The notes under the pieces are model-generated. The model made no database searches, had not been told where the DNA came from, and saw only the letters and a program-made list of their open reading frames with translations. Of a DNA stretch of 64,000 bases, positions 48,788 through 62,080 are shown piece by piece. Position 1 is the first letter of the stretch. Each line of letters begins with the position of its first letter. The DNA is from Marsupella aquatica (lineage: Eukaryota; Marchantiophyta), in NCBI GenBank assembly GCA_973895155.1, contig OZ316892.1:930001-994000 (forward strand), in the 5' to 3' direction. The translations under genes and the position numbers were made by a program.

Positions 48788-51342
48788 ATGGCCGGCACAG
48801 CCCGGCCCGTTCTAGCACTTCCTTCACTCGTGTCACCCTATCTGTCGCGTTTGTCCTCCCGCGTTTCTTGTCAGCCGAGCTTCCGTTTCAGCAGCAACTT
48901 GATCCTCGTGCAATGCAATAGAGTGGTACCGGCGATGATGGCCTTCCGTTTGGCCAAGAGCTGCCCAATTTATTCACAACTGGTTGGAGCTGCTGCTGCT
49001 GCCCAGTTATTCGGTGTCAACACAGGCTCGGGTCTTGGAAGGGCTGCCCTCTGCAGTGCCTGTGGACCAGTTCAGAGACCCTGGACCTGTCGAAATCTTC
49101 CTCAACTCACTTCGTCGAGCTCTCGTTCGGTTTGGACTGCTGTGCGATCTGGAACAGGGGTTGATACGGCAGATGGGCCTTTTTCTCCTAGCTCCCGACT
49201 GATTGAATCCCCAGAGAAATCTGCGGTCGGAGGAGAGGGCGAAGCGGTCTCCCTAATTCCATCGTCTGGCAGGAAGAGCAAGAGAATATGCTACTACCAC
49301 AGCCAGGGACTCTGCACCATGGTACGCCATATCCTCTTTTTCAAATCCTTTCCTTTTGGCAAAACATCGTCATGCAAAGGGCTGATGTCCCGTTAAGTCT
49401 GTGCATTTGAAGTCCCAACCCTTGTTTCGCCTTCATTTCATACAAATTATTGGCTGCAATGGGGGTGAACACCCTGTTCGCATGGCTTAGAGGTGAAAAT
49501 CTGCCTGATGTGGTTGTTTGGTCTGCTTTTCAGATGGAGGATCCTGTGCATATTGCGAAATTAGCTCACGAGTTTCAGGACATTTCGGTTAGGGAACAGG
49601 ATTTAAAGAAAGTGAAGGCACAGCCCTTTGATTACTTTCTGGTTCTTGACCTGGAGGGAATGGTGGAGATTCTGGAGTTTCCGGTCGTGATGGTCGATGC
49701 CAAGACCTTGCAAGTTGTCGATCATTTCCATCGGTACGAGTCGTTTCGAATTCTGCACTCTTAAGACAATTTCTCAATGAGGAAATGTCTGCACCAGGAT
49801 TTTGAAATGCCAGTTGTTCCGTTTGCTATCACCATCTAGACGTAGTTTATCTTTGTCTAGTAGAATGTGCTTCCACTCCATAACTCAGAAGTGTAGGGAT
49901 TGCTTAGTTGTTTTTGAGTGAAACAGTTGAAAGAAAGACCTCTGGTCACCTCTTCCTCTCACATTAACAGTTCTGATCTCCCTACGCTTTTTAGCATTGA
50001 AAATCAGATTCCATGTACAGCGTTGTCATTACGATCAGATAAGAAAAAGTGGTCTGTTACTCCCGAGTAATTTTGTGTACTGTTTCTATGGAAGGTTTGT
50101 GAGACCTGCAAAGATGAAGGAGGATTGGGTTTCCGACTACATTCGTAATAAGTACGGTCGGTGGGGCCTGGATAGGTGAAATTCCTTAACTCTTGTTTTA
50201 GGGCCAGAAAGTGGGCCACACTTGTTGGTCATTCTCCAGTTTCATCATTATCGTGCAAAAGCAATGAAGCATATGTTTCCTTCAAATAGTTGGATTTCGT
50301 TGTAGTTGATCCCTTGCACGTCAGACAGCGACTCGAATAAAACTACTACATCCTGTTTGGAATTATCATTTGATACTGCATGTAGTGCCTGATGTTTGAT
50401 GATGCTCAGTAACGTTAATCAAATAGAAAACTTGGGCGAAATCTAGCAATTCCAAAATTTGTCCCTTTCTTCAGAACAGACAAGCTTTCAGATCAATTAT
50501 GCAGACTGCTTTCAACAGTCTTGACTGTTCTTAGTGCACAGGGTTTGGCATGATACAGCAATTCCTTTTACAGATGTGCTTCCAGCGTTTGAAACGTGGT
50601 TGGAAAATCACGGTCTCTGGGAGTCCACAAGTAATGCTGAAAAGCTGAAAACGGCAGCATTCGTCACATGGTTTTGGCTCAACCTGTCCCTTCTTGCTAT
50701 TTTAAAAAATCTCTCTTGTAAATAAGCACGTTCCTCACCTATATTTGTGTACTCCAGTCTCACGCTTGCCTTACATTCACGTAATTAGTATGGTGAAACT
50801 GTCCTGCTTAACGGAGTTTTGTTGCCTCTCTTATGGCAGTGGTAACTGGGACATCAAGACTAAGATTCCAGAGCAGTGCATTACCTCTGAGATAGACATG
50901 CCTGCCTATTTTAATGAATGGATCAATGTGAAAGACATCTACTTCAACTTCTACAAATTTAGGGTAGTTATCGCTAACCATGCATGGCCTCATAGATTCG
51001 TGCTTCTTTGGAACTGAAATTATAGCAAATTGGTTTGATGTTGGACTTATAGGTTAGCACTGTTGCTTAGAAGGAAATTCTTGATAGGAACAGTCGCAAT
51101 GTACTTCGCTAACGGTGAGCCTGTGGGCTATTTCATTGTAGGCAAGTGGGATGATGAAGATGATTAAAGGCTTGAAGATGCCTTTACTAGGTACCCATCA
51201 TGTAGGTCTGGATGACGCTCTCAACATTGCTCGAATTCTACAACGTATGCTAGCCCATGGTGCTCTGATTCAACTCACTGCCAAACGGAAGGCAGGTGAT
51301 CCCAAGGCTGTGAAGTTCACTTTCAAATTTAGAATTAAGTGA
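48788..51342 (+). CDS. ERI1-like 3'-5' exoribonuclease, probably plastid (ERL1 type)
   Basis: Six exons join in phase: 48788-49321, 49534-49733, 50095-50175, 50542-50670, 50840-50963 and 51142-51342, for 422 aa. The first 160 residues are Ser/Arg/Ala-rich with few acids, like a transit peptide. Then RICYYHSQGLCT, a conserved lead-in of plant At3g15140-type proteins, opens the DEDDh exonuclease domain: FDYFLVLDLEG (Exo I, two metal ligands), WHDTAIPF, CGNWDIKTKIP (Exo II), and GTHHVGLDDALNIARILQ (Exo III, His and Asp). All catalytic residues are present. In Arabidopsis the homologue ERL1 acts in chloroplast rRNA 3' maturation. The ATG at 48788 is preferred because longer frames lack an ATG. 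The start could also be the double ATG further in (about 48934). Confidence 0.95.
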
Positions 51343-53528
51343 AAAGTTTTGTTTGAGCAGAAAACTTTCAGCAGATTCCCTCACTTCAAGCTTCGTTGCG
51401 GGCATAGTAAAGCCATATGAGACAGCCTGGATGGCAGAGGTAGTTGTAATCCAGACCAGATTTGGTGGAGTACCTGTGTTTAATGGTCATACTGAGAAGT
51501 AGACGCATTGGTGACTCGAATCACAGTGCAACTCGATCACCTCAATTTTCACTTGATATGGATTGCAGAGGGATCTAGGGCACTTAGGCTGTAAAGTATT
51601 CAATGCATTGGGTGAGAGTAGTGCATTGCCAAGCAGAGAAGTGGTGGGTTTGCTAGGAGATAGTTTGCTAGGGACGAGACCGGTGAGGGGAAAATATTGG
51701 CGAGTACTATATTGACAACAAAGATTTCCATGGTCGCCTCCAGTTTTGTATTGCTAGGTGGACATTATTCCTGATTAAACCGTCATTGTCCCCGGCTAAA
51801 GTGCATTCAATTTTTCTCACTATCTCAACTTGCGACGGAAGAGATTACAACACAACACCTACTCCTGAGTGAGTACCAAGCTAAGGCATTAGTAGTGCGT
51901 CTTTTAAACTAAAAAAACTGGCACCTCACGGGAGGCCCATAAGGCAGTCAGGTGCACTGCAACAGGGTACAAATGGGCAATTCTTTTTTGGGTATAAAAA
52001 AATGAGTGATCTCACTACACATTGAAAGCTAGTGTGTTTACCAATCAATGCCTTTTAGGGTCCTGGGTGTGGTTGGTCGGTCCTCACAATTGGTGGCCGA
52101 CCAGTCATGATTGTTGTCCCACCTTTTATGGTCTCGGGTGTGATTGGTCAACCCTCACAATCAATGGCCGACCAATCATGATTGTTGTCCCAAACCACAT
52201 CACCCCCAAGTGCAGTCAAAGCAGAAAATGAACATATCTGAGACAGCCTAGTGATTACTCACAAACAGCACTAGGATCTATAGGATGGAGAACAACACAA
52301 TCCTACTCCTGAGTTACAACCATTGAAAGCTAAGGCAATGGTAATACAGCTCAATGATACAAGGGACGCAAGAGGAGATCCCTTGACCTCTTCAATGTTG
52401 TTAGAGCTAATGCAATGGTGACAACCGCCTCCAAGCAGATTCTGTAGTGAGTACCACGATAATTTTTTGGCTGTACATTCAATCCCATAACGTAAAGGAG
52501 TGTTATGTCAACCAGGATTTGTATAATATCCACTAGAACCACTCGGTAGAAGAGAGTTTGAATTCCATGGATTCTTGCTACTCACCCGAAATTATTAGAA
52601 GCATCACACATGCTTATCATAAAAGCGATTGGTGGATTTAACAGCACACCACTTCCCATTGTATCCTACGAGCCCGTCAGTTCGTAAGGGAGACGATGCC
52701 AGAGAGCCTTCGTCGAAGTCGACAGTTAGACTTCATGCAATACACGAGTCCAGATGAATCAACACATTGTGAAAAGGGAAAACACACAAAAGTAAGGAAA
52801 AGTGCAAAAGGCAATAGGTGCCAAGGTCAAGATCTCTGAAAGAGCGTCAAGATCATGGACACATTCATTGTGTTCCGACTTCAATTCTTAAACAATGCAT
52901 CCTGGATCAAGGAATGAGTCAATATAAATTATATATAACAAATAGAGCACGTGAAGGAACCGGTGTTATGAGGACAAGCATAGGAAATTTCTATCTTCGA
53001 AAACAGCACCTACAGAAACCAAGCTTAATAGAAATATAAGAACACGTGCAGGTAAACGTCGAAGATAATTCATAAACTTCAAGTACACAAGTTCAAAACG
53101 TGACCAACGACATTCCCTTCGGAGGAGCCAAAGTGGGATGAGTCCACACCGGACCCACCAGCTCGCTGAGGCTGTCACAACCAAAACTGACGCAGAAAAT
53201 ATCTAAACAAGTCCTTAAACAGAGTGAGCATAATTTACTTGTTCTAAAGGAAATCAACAAAAACCCCTGGCTTACTGACAGTGCCAATCCAAGCCATTGA
53301 AGTGCACACTATCAGATTCTTCTGATATGCGCAACATCTTCTCATCTACTTACAAATCTATTCTGCAGTGTCAAGGGCTCTCTAGCTCGACGGTAAATAG
53401 TTGCATCAATAAGCTGGGGATCTGTCTTATATAATCACGAGCCTCCCTGTGACTGAAGGGTTCACAAGGGCCGACCGTGGGATTCTCGCTAAGGTACCAG
53501 ATGCCGTTGGTCCCACTAGGAGATTGGC
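51343..53528. other. spacer between convergent ERI1-like and DUF4057 genes
   Basis: No gene supported. It holds a 74-bp tandem pair at 52058-52199 and diverged repeats of the phrase CCTACTCCTGAGT followed by AGCTAAGGCA (about 51861 and 52301). Probably old transposon debris. Confidence 0.55.
52058..52199. repeat. tandem duplication, about 76-bp unit
   Basis: Copies near 52058-52125 and 52131-52199 share GGTGTG(G/A)TTGGTC, CCTCACAAT, ATGGCCGACCA(G/A)TCATG and GATTGTTGTCCCA. Confidence 0.82.
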
Positions 53529-56365
53529 CTAAACTAAGGCAATGGTGCTGCCCCCTCCCGGTGGCTTTCGGATCCCGCCGATGGAATCCCGTCCTACAGG
53601 CTTATTGTCCGCAAAGATGTCACTGCCAGTCATGTCCCGGAGTTTTGCATTGCTCAAATGGTGGTGGGAGTCGAGAACTGGAGCCGGGGGGTCGTTACTG
53701 AAAATGTCGTTTCCCTTGAGGTGCGCTGCCTTGGTGGGGTCCATTTTCTTTGCTGAATTCAGGAGCTCTTCATTGCCAAAATTGATCTGACTTTTGCCTC
53801 CCGCAGGCTGTAAGACAAAAAAACATGCAATAAAAAGCTATTAGTGAAATCTGACCTCATTCAGCCCCGAGGAGGTGTATAGAGGAAGTATCCAACCTGG
53901 CTTTCAGTCGTTGCACCAGCTTGATTCAAACACACCACTCCACTCAAGCAGCAAGGGCGAGTTCGAAGCTGGTCGATCCACTTCAGTCAGGTCCTCACAC
54001 GAAACACGAAAGACAAACTGACACACAGACTTACGTTGGAGACTTTTACAGAAGTACGGACATTCCGAGGTACTTCGCCTTGGACTTCCGTTTGCTGTTC
54101 CCTCACCTCCATTGCAACGCGACGGGGTGGCGCATCAGGCGGCGCAGGCCCAAAAATGTTGCTGCCAACTAGCTCTTTGGCTTTCGCATTAGAGAAGCTC
54201 CGGTGCTTCAGGTCCAATGTTGTCTCCGTGCTCCCACTTAGTTCTTTCTGCTTCGCAACCTCTGGAACGGACGTGGGCAGCTTCGGCGCTATGCACTCCT
54301 CTCCACCAAATTGTATTTGACTCACTCCACCAGCAGGCTGCAATAAACCTGAACTTGGTAAACGTTCGTCCATACTTTACATTTCTCCAGGATAAATATT
54401 GACGACGCGAAAATTTATGCATTTCATTCCCTTGTAATACCCTTCCAGAAAACTATGAGAGTTAAATAGTAGATATCTTGCAATGGCTAGAATTGTCCGC
54501 AGAAGGGATGACGCTGAAGCTGAGAGCTGGTCAGGTCATGACTGGAAGTCTGATTGCACATGTCACAGGGCTGGAGTACAAAGGGTGACAAAGATTGGAG
54601 CTTTGGAAAGACTTTCACGAAAAGAGTCCGCAGGAAACAAAGTTGCATCTATCGGTTCCTTGGAACCACTAGTTTCACTCCAGTCAGTTCAGAACAAAGA
54701 AAGCTACGAAAATACAAACTTTGTTGAGGTCAGAGTAGACTATGTTAAGGCAGCTATAAACAGGACATCTCTATGGAAGGATGAGTCCAAGTTTCACCTG
54801 ATGAAGACGAACGCAGGTCCTGTCTGCCGAAGTGATCCCATGTCCATTTTCCGCGCCATCAGCTCCTGCTTCCGCGAAGATTCCGCTGCCGAACATCTCT
54901 TTCCTCTTGACCTCGGATCCTGGTCTCCTGCACCCGGCAAACAGAACCTCAGCTGGCGAAGTAGTTGTCACGGGAGCTAAAAGGAAGTGCTTTTTCGCTT
55001 TATATTTAGATGGAGATAATCAGCATATGAGCATCCCAATTCAGTTAGAGGGTGAGTCTGCTGACACTGAATCAGCTGCACGGCCGAAGGCTTGGGTTTG
55101 AAATATTGAATTTCCTCTCATTTCTTTGCACTTGCCTTCAGAACCGGGGCGCCTGCACTAGAGGGTAAAACTGGTATCTGTACGAGATCCAAGAGGAGTG
55201 TCGGAAAAACGAAGCAATTTAAGGGATAGGACGCCGTTTGAGAGTATTAGGAACTCAAATGATGAATGTCTCACACCTATTGTAGAGGTTTTAAGAATGC
55301 ACTTCCTGTTAAAGTCCACATTATCTGAACCTAAGCTCCAATGAGGTTAAAAACGAATTACTGGAGGGACTTTCGACATTACATTGCGTGTCCTCGTAAG
55401 GAACGAAGGCTTTATGGCATTAACGGTCATGGAAGGACAAGGGCGGGCACAGTGTTTCCTACCGACGGGAATCCTCGAGCTGTACTTGTTTTCAGGTTTC
55501 TTTCTGTGCACTGAGAGTTGCGAAGGGGTCGCTGGACGGGGTAGGAGGAACGGAGGAACATTGACAGCACGTAGGAATCAAGAAGCGCTCCACAAATTAG
55601 GAACACAAAAGCTCATGCGAAAGGTGGGGAAGCGTTTAATGTCTGCCAAACTAGAAGCAGATCCAGTAAGAGTTGAGGAGGCGAACAAGGAACAAAGTTA
55701 GATTAAAACATTTTTGGATAAAAAGAAAGTAAAGACGTTTGGTTACCTCCTGAGTAAAGCTTCGGTCTCTTCCGGCGTTTGCTGCTCACCGAATGTTATT
55801 GAACTGGCTCCTCCTGCAGGCTGCACGCTTACAATGGCTTGTAAGTATCCCAATCTAAGAGGAGAGGTCGAGAAATCGAGTTCCCTAGAGACGTATCACC
55901 GAGTTATATAGATACACCTGGAATGTTGTCAATCGCTCAAGAGGAGCGCGACATTTCCTTAATCTCCGAGCAGGCAGGCTATGGAGACAAAAACAAGAAG
56001 ACAAGAAGCTAAAACTTGTAGCGTCCCATGGTACGACCAAGATTTGCCAAGGAACTCGAGGCTCGTCTAGCAGACCTCGTTAAACTGCTGCAGAAGAGAA
56101 ATCAACGATTCACAAGTCAAACACAATGGCGAGGGGTCTAGTCTGTCACCTGGTGCATTCGGATAGTGGGCCGACCTTCTGGACTTGTACAGCTCTGGTC
56201 ACTGGCAGCAACAAAGGCCGCGCTGTCATTTGTGGCAGACCGGCGCACTATGGGCTGCCGTTGGGTATTGTCGGGGGTCTCGGACCAGCTAAAGAGATCA
56301 AAGGTTGATGGCCCCCCCGGGGGAGTGCCCCTCCTTGCCGTAGCGGGACTATTCTCCACAGGCAT
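53529..56365 (-). CDS. DUF4057 family protein (plant-specific)
   Basis: Five minus-strand exons close in phase: 56150-56365, 55747-55820, 54798-54927, 54035-54337 and 53529-53807, for 333 aa. It starts MPVENSPATARRGTPP and has FDLFSWSETP, as in this family. Exons 2, 4 and 5 each begin exactly with Pro-Ala-Gly-Gly: PAGGASSITFG, PAGGVSQIQFG and PAGGKSQINFG. Between them lie KRKEMFGSGIF, AKAKELVGSNIF, LKGNDIF and LRDMTGSDIF. The tail ends KPPGGGSTIALV. Such proteins look largely disordered, with short repeated motifs suggesting a multivalent binder. Database titles sometimes say N-lysine methyltransferase, but I see no SET domain. Function is unknown. Confidence 0.92.
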
Positions 56366-56459
56366 ACCTCAATGCAGATAGATGGACTCCTCAAGGTTGT
56401 ACAGTTATTTTGGACAAGCCTCCGCCGTGCCTGCCCTTGCCTATTCTATAGGTAAGCAC

Positions 56460-57233
56460 CTAAGCTGGAGTGAACGCCTTTGTTTGACGGATAAAACGAC
56501 CAGGTAATCCCGTGGAACTGGCAATGTCGTCTGCTCTGATGAGGCACAAAAGTATCTACCACTCAGCGACCACTTCAATTTTCAGTTCAAGGTGCCTCCT
56601 ACTGGGCGCAGTCTGCAAACACATGCCAGACACACACAGAGGATCTCGGCACTCAATGTCAGGAATCAGCAGAAAAGGTCGAAGAGATAGGGAAAGAATG
56701 TGGAAGCATGCTCTGAAGTACAGCAACAAGAGAGTGAATGAATAAACAGTGGTGAGGACAACTCAAGCCCTCATTGACGACGAAACGAGACACAATAATG
56801 CCATACTCGGTGCGCATTGCACAACTTACTGTCGAACTCTCCCACTAAGACCAACGAAGACAATGCGGATCAAGGCCGTACTCTCTTGCGATGCAATGCA
56901 CGCTATCGAGCCAGAACTGTAGAGCCACAGGCACATTCCACAGCAGCAGGAGCAGCTAAGCAAAGCAAAGCAAAGCACAGCACAGCACAGCCAACCCCCA
57001 TGACGACGAGGACAACATTACAACAAGGACGACGACGACGACGTAGCAAATCTGGGGCTAACTCGCTCAAATCTGGCTCAAACGAGACAGGAGAACGTAC
57101 GTAAGACGGACCACTCTCTAACTCGAGCTTTGGCTTGGAATGCAAGATCGGGACACCTCCATAGCCACAGATCGCTCCGCTCAAATCCACAAGATCTGCA
57201 CTTACGAGGAATGACAGGGAGCGCGCGCACAAA
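56460..57233. repeat. segmental repeat, copy 1 (upstream of DUF4057 gene)
   Basis: This stretch, about 95 bp upstream of the DUF4057 ATG, matches 62057-62799 in the same orientation over most of its length: AAGCTGGAG..GAACGC, GGTAATCCCGTGGAA, CAATGTCGTCTGCTCTGATG, AGACACAATAATGCCATACT and a GACGAC tract recur in order. Copy 1 has a roughly 35-bp insert near 56608-56641 and another near 57105-57140 that copy 2 lacks. It probably includes the DUF4057 promoter and leader. Confidence 0.88.
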
Positions 57234-60200
57234 GGCTACAGCTCTGGGACAGGGAACATCAACGAAGGCGCGAAACGGATTGGCACAAATGTTCAGACGC
57301 CCGCCCGCCCGCTCCCTGCAATAGTGCAATTGGTCAGTTACCACCAAAACTTACTTTACTACGACAGAAAACGTTATTACCGGCCTCACCTTTCACCGCT
57401 TACAGTAAAACCCCTCAGCGCCTGTTTTTGAAAACTAAGAAAGCGCGGTGCTCACTGCCTACACCCGGTTACTGGTCGGTCGCGCGGCCCTCACTTGCCA
57501 GCCGCCCTTCCCTTGCCGGTCGCGAGACCGGGCAATCATACCTTCAACCGGCTCTCTGTGGACGGTTCTCAGTTCTCACACCAATTCTCAGTTCCCTCGA
57601 ATCGACGGTCACCTGTATATAATTGTATTTGTATTTCTATATTACATGGAGTAACAGATTCAAAATTAAATGGCGAAATCGTCCCTCCGATTTTGGAGGA
57701 GAGCATTCGGCGAATCTTGTCATTGCTGCAGTTGAGTGACTCTCTCGACGGTCCAGATTGCTCTGTTGTAATGCGAACTCGTACTGAACCGGAGGTTTTG
57801 CCACGCGCAAGTGTATCATATGGCACAGTGACGCACGGAACTTGGGTTTGAACGTTTCTTACGTCAGAATACAGTACTTTTCATCATATATTTCGAAAAT
57901 ATTTGTATTTTGTGAAGTGCGTTCCTGTGCCAAAGTAAAAGATCGTGCTTTTCCCTGGTTGTGTCTGGAGCATCTCGAGCTTTTTGGACTTTTCTATAGT
58001 CTTGTCCCTTTATTAGGTATGCTGCAGTTGTTAGAATCCCGAACTTTTTGGTTTTTTAAATTAATTTTCCCCCTTTATTGGGTTTTCTGCCGTTAGAATG
58101 TACACTTTTTTTTTCCTTTGGCTACATGGTACAATATTTATCTCCAGATTTTTGGGATAATTTTAATCTGACCATTAATTTATTGCATTTACAGCATTAG
58201 TTGCAAGGCGTCGGAGAAGACCCTTTCTTGCACTTGTAAAGGGTTTGCATTATGTAATAAGCGCAAACCATCGATCTTGCACTCACCAACGAAAGTAAGC
58301 ACACGGGACGTTATGCTTCGAGAGACTTTGCTGTAATAGCAATACATAGTAGATATTGCACTTCCAGAAACTCTCTGTTTGAAGTTTATTAATCATATCT
58401 CTACCTAGAGGATGGTTAGTGTTATTTATTTAGTAGATAATTAACTCATGAAATATAATACTCTATGCCAACAAGTCTTGCATTTATCAATAAAGGGATC
58501 CCTTACCTTGTGGCAATGCAAGTATACACTTATCAGCTTTTGGCGCTTACATGTGTATTGCCTAGTGAGAACTCCACTTGCATTCACCAAATTAAATTGC
58601 AAGAAGAATCAAAAAACATTTAAGAAGGGAGAAAATATTGAGGAAGAAGCCCCACCTTGCAATAAAACAAATTTTGCACTTATGCACATTGCACTCATTG
58701 CACTTATGTACAATGGACAAGGAACTTCCTAGCGGGGACGAAGCTCGAATAGGCAGGATCAAGAGGTTCTGAATGCTTGCAGAGTATCAATATCGTTCCG
58801 AGAAGGGGTCCATGCCAGCTCAGTTCTGAGTGTCGCGTCATGCTTGTTCCACGCATGTCAAACTGCTTTGAAGAACAGAACTGCCACTGGAGACTCACAT
58901 CCTTGCTTCAGTGCTACGAGAGTCTTACCGTACTAGCCTCCTGGAAGTTACGGGAACTTCCCCACTTTCCCTGCGTCGATGTTGAGGATCGACGGCTGAA
59001 ATCGACGTGAGATGTGAACTGTTTTCGACTTCAAATGACTTTGAGTTTTGGCAGACATACTTTTGCCCCAACTGTATTCGCCAGCAGAGTGTCATCTCAC
59101 GTGGTACAACAGTGAGCCGATTTCGCTCAATGAAGCACATAATCGGACCATTTGAGCGAACGTCTGCTTACGATTCCAACGACGACAGCGAGGGAGCGGC
59201 GAACTTGTGGTGCTATTTGGAATGAAAATACAAAACCAGGCCTACCGAAGTGTGCGTTCTAGACAGAACCGGCTGGAGGGCGGTTGTGGCTACGGGCGAC
59301 CGAATGTCGACCGGGAGTAGAGCTTCAGAATGATGGTGCGACCACATGGGGCGCAGACTGCGGCTGGCAGAGCAGAGTCGGGCTTTTCTGTTCGGTGGCA
59401 ACTAAAAGTTCGGTAACTATCGTCTCCGGCGAGACAAATATTTTTGTCAATCATTTCACGTAGTAAGATGGCACGTCAATGTTGTCCTAGGAGGGGATGT
59501 CGCTAACGTAACTGTTTCGGTTGGGAATTCGATATTTATTCCCCCCCTCCCCCTCCCCCCCCTCTCGAGCATTCCGAGCTTTGTGACGGTTCAGAGATTG
59601 TCATGTTTTCCGGCTAATTTGCACCGTGCTGGGTGATGCCCGGGCTCATAGCACACAATCACGCCGCCCTAATCTGATGGGCATGCTACCATCAAGCTGC
59701 ATTACAGTATGGAATGTTTATCTCAGAACAAGATCCTGTAGTTTTTTACTAGTGCAGTGAGGTCGAGTACTGGAATTTAAAAATCTCAAAAGAATGGACC
59801 TCGCCGCAAAGGTTGTGAATGTTTTTGTGCAATTTTTGCAGAAAGTTTTCTCAAAACAAACCGATCTGCAAACATTTTTTCTGAACCGAACCTGTCTGCA
59901 AACATCCTTAACCAGGCATGACAGTGGCTCTTTCGTGACAAAAAGTGGCAGCAAATGAAAGTATGTGAGTTGCGCAATAAAGTTTGTACCAAGGCAAGAG
60001 TGGAAAGGCAAGAGTGGAATAGACAAGGCAGTTGAAACGGAGACTTAAGAATGTTGAATTTTGGGTGAAACATTACTTTTGGTGGAGTACTTTCGAGCTT
60101 GAGAAGCGTACAATCACTCCATAACCAAGACTTGGTTATTTGAAAGAACGGAGAGACTTTAAGAAGAAGGATACCATGTGCACAGAGGGAAATGCCGATT

Positions 60201-61649
60201 TGTGCTGACTTACAAACCTGAACTGATAAAGGAGAAGAAGTTAGTCCCTAACCATTCACCTGTCAAAGTTGGACTTCTTGAGACACAGGCTCCTCTAACG
60301 TGGAAAGTGTTGATAATGAGAAATGAAGAATTGAATACAAAGGACGAATGACAAGAGGCAGGATGAGTAACAACGAAAGAAAAGATCCTTGCCGATCACA
60401 CAGAGCAAGAGAGGGAAGGAATCAGCATCAGCACATAACTTTGACTCGTGGGGAAGGTGTACTATAGCTTTAGGGAGTGTCTTTTCAGGTAATTGTTGGC
60501 TTAAGAAAAATTGCGAGTGTAGTCAGCGTTTGGAGGATTGCTCTCTGGAGAATTCTTGGCTCTCATACATTGTCAAATGGAGAGTTTTTAGCTTTCAACA
60601 AATTCTACTCATTGAGTTTTGTGCCCCAGAGAGGATCTTGCCGTTATTTTGCCATGTTGCTAGCTTTTCGTGTCGGTCCCTTGCTGTAATCAGCTCTGGA
60701 TAATTGACCTTGACCTTCATGGTCATATACCTGATTGAATCAGTAACTGCAGAAGTGCCCTAGTGTACAGTGGGTTGATTTGTACAACATATTTAGGCAG
60801 GATACCCATTTGCTCAAAAGGCTGCAATTGTGAAAACTCTGGTCAAGAACACTACCGTTCTTCGTTGAGGTGCAGACCCACGTTTCCGTTGCTCTGTAAA
60901 AAGTTCATGCTTATTGACCATTGGGATCACAGATCCATGTACACGATTACCTTTCTTTGAGCTAGGATCTAAGTCACGATTCCCATATACGGAATGACTT
61001 AAGTTCTGGCTCAAAGAAAGTCCCTGATGAGAGGACGAGCCACTGTTGGCGACACCAGTGCCTGGGCACCCAACTTAAAGTTATCCCAAAACCAATACAA
61101 AGACGTCAGCATAAATTTGAGGATGGAAAGGGCAAAAATTGCAAAAAGTTTGGAAAGATAGACAGGTTCCTCCAACAATGTCTGACCCGTATCTGTCTGC
61201 ACTGCAGACCTCGTGCAGTACAGTCACCAGAGATCAGTTCTATATGCGAAGCGAGTATACCAGATCAAGCCCATGTCTCAGGCCAATCCTCCTCGGCAAG
61301 CTCCACTACTAAATCAAAAGGATTGCTAACCTTGCCACTAGTCTTGGAGAATTTCAACAAACGTCACTGGGGGTATAAAATCCAAAGCTTTGGAAACTAT
61401 AAAAAATCGTTAAGGAATTGAAAGCCCCCTCTCCACCAATAACGGTAAAGATAAAGTCGTTCACTACAGAAGACATCGTGGACACAGAAATCCCCTAGAA
61501 TAAGTAATTATGAACTTCATGTAGCCATGTTTAGGAGTTACTTCAAGAGAAACGAAAAGCCTATAACCCAACAACGGTCCTTACGAAACTCAAGAGGCAA
61601 AACTCTTGTCAAGGATTCACCTTTACATTCAGTCTAAACGGGTCCAAGC
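57234..61649. other. spacer without recognisable genes
   Basis: Nothing coding can be supported. Features: a C-rich tract at about 59541-59572, a short diverged repeat at 59850-59910 (CTGCAAACAT twice), and AT-rich stretches around 58040-58640. Open frames at 59718-60073 (minus), 60389-60703 and 57842-58096 show no family motifs. Confidence 0.55.
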
Positions 61650-62080
61650 GAGGGTCTAGGGTTGTCCACCATAGAACACTGGAATCACGTACTCAATCCG
61701 ACAGTTCCGTGCTTCTATTTCAACGAATGACTTGCTGGCTCTCCAGAATACGAAAAAAAGCAGAGTGCTTCCGAGAGAACCCGACCACAGCATTTCAAAT
61801 TTCTGTCTACAGCAGCGCCTCGCGAATCGTGAACTTTCTAAGCTGGAGTGAACGCCTTTGTTTGACGTCTAGGGTCTAGGGTTGTCCACCATGGATCACT
61901 GGATCACGTACTCAATCCGACAATTCCGTGCTTCTATTTCAACGAATGACTTGCTGGGTCTCCAGAATACGAACAAAAGCAGAGTGCTTCCGAGAGAATC
62001 CGGCGACGGCATTTCAAATTTCTGTCTACAGCAGCGCCTCGCGAATCGTGAACTTCCTAAGCTGGAGGAACGCTTTTGTT
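61650..62080. repeat. 220-bp tandem duplication
   Basis: Copies start at 61650 and 61870 (AGGGTCTAGGGTTGTCCACC). They share CGTACTCAATCCGACA, TCAACGAATGACTTGCTGG, AGCAGAGTGCTTCCGAGAGA and CAGCAGCGCCTCGCGAATCG, with few differences. The right end of each copy runs into the AAGCTGGAG junction of the segmental repeat, so only the second copy is followed by the full segment. Confidence 0.9.

Noticed and set aside
56903-57232. 109-codon minus frame in the segmental repeat
   Set aside because: Copy 2 carries a different frame and length because of repeat indels, so it is not under coding constraint.
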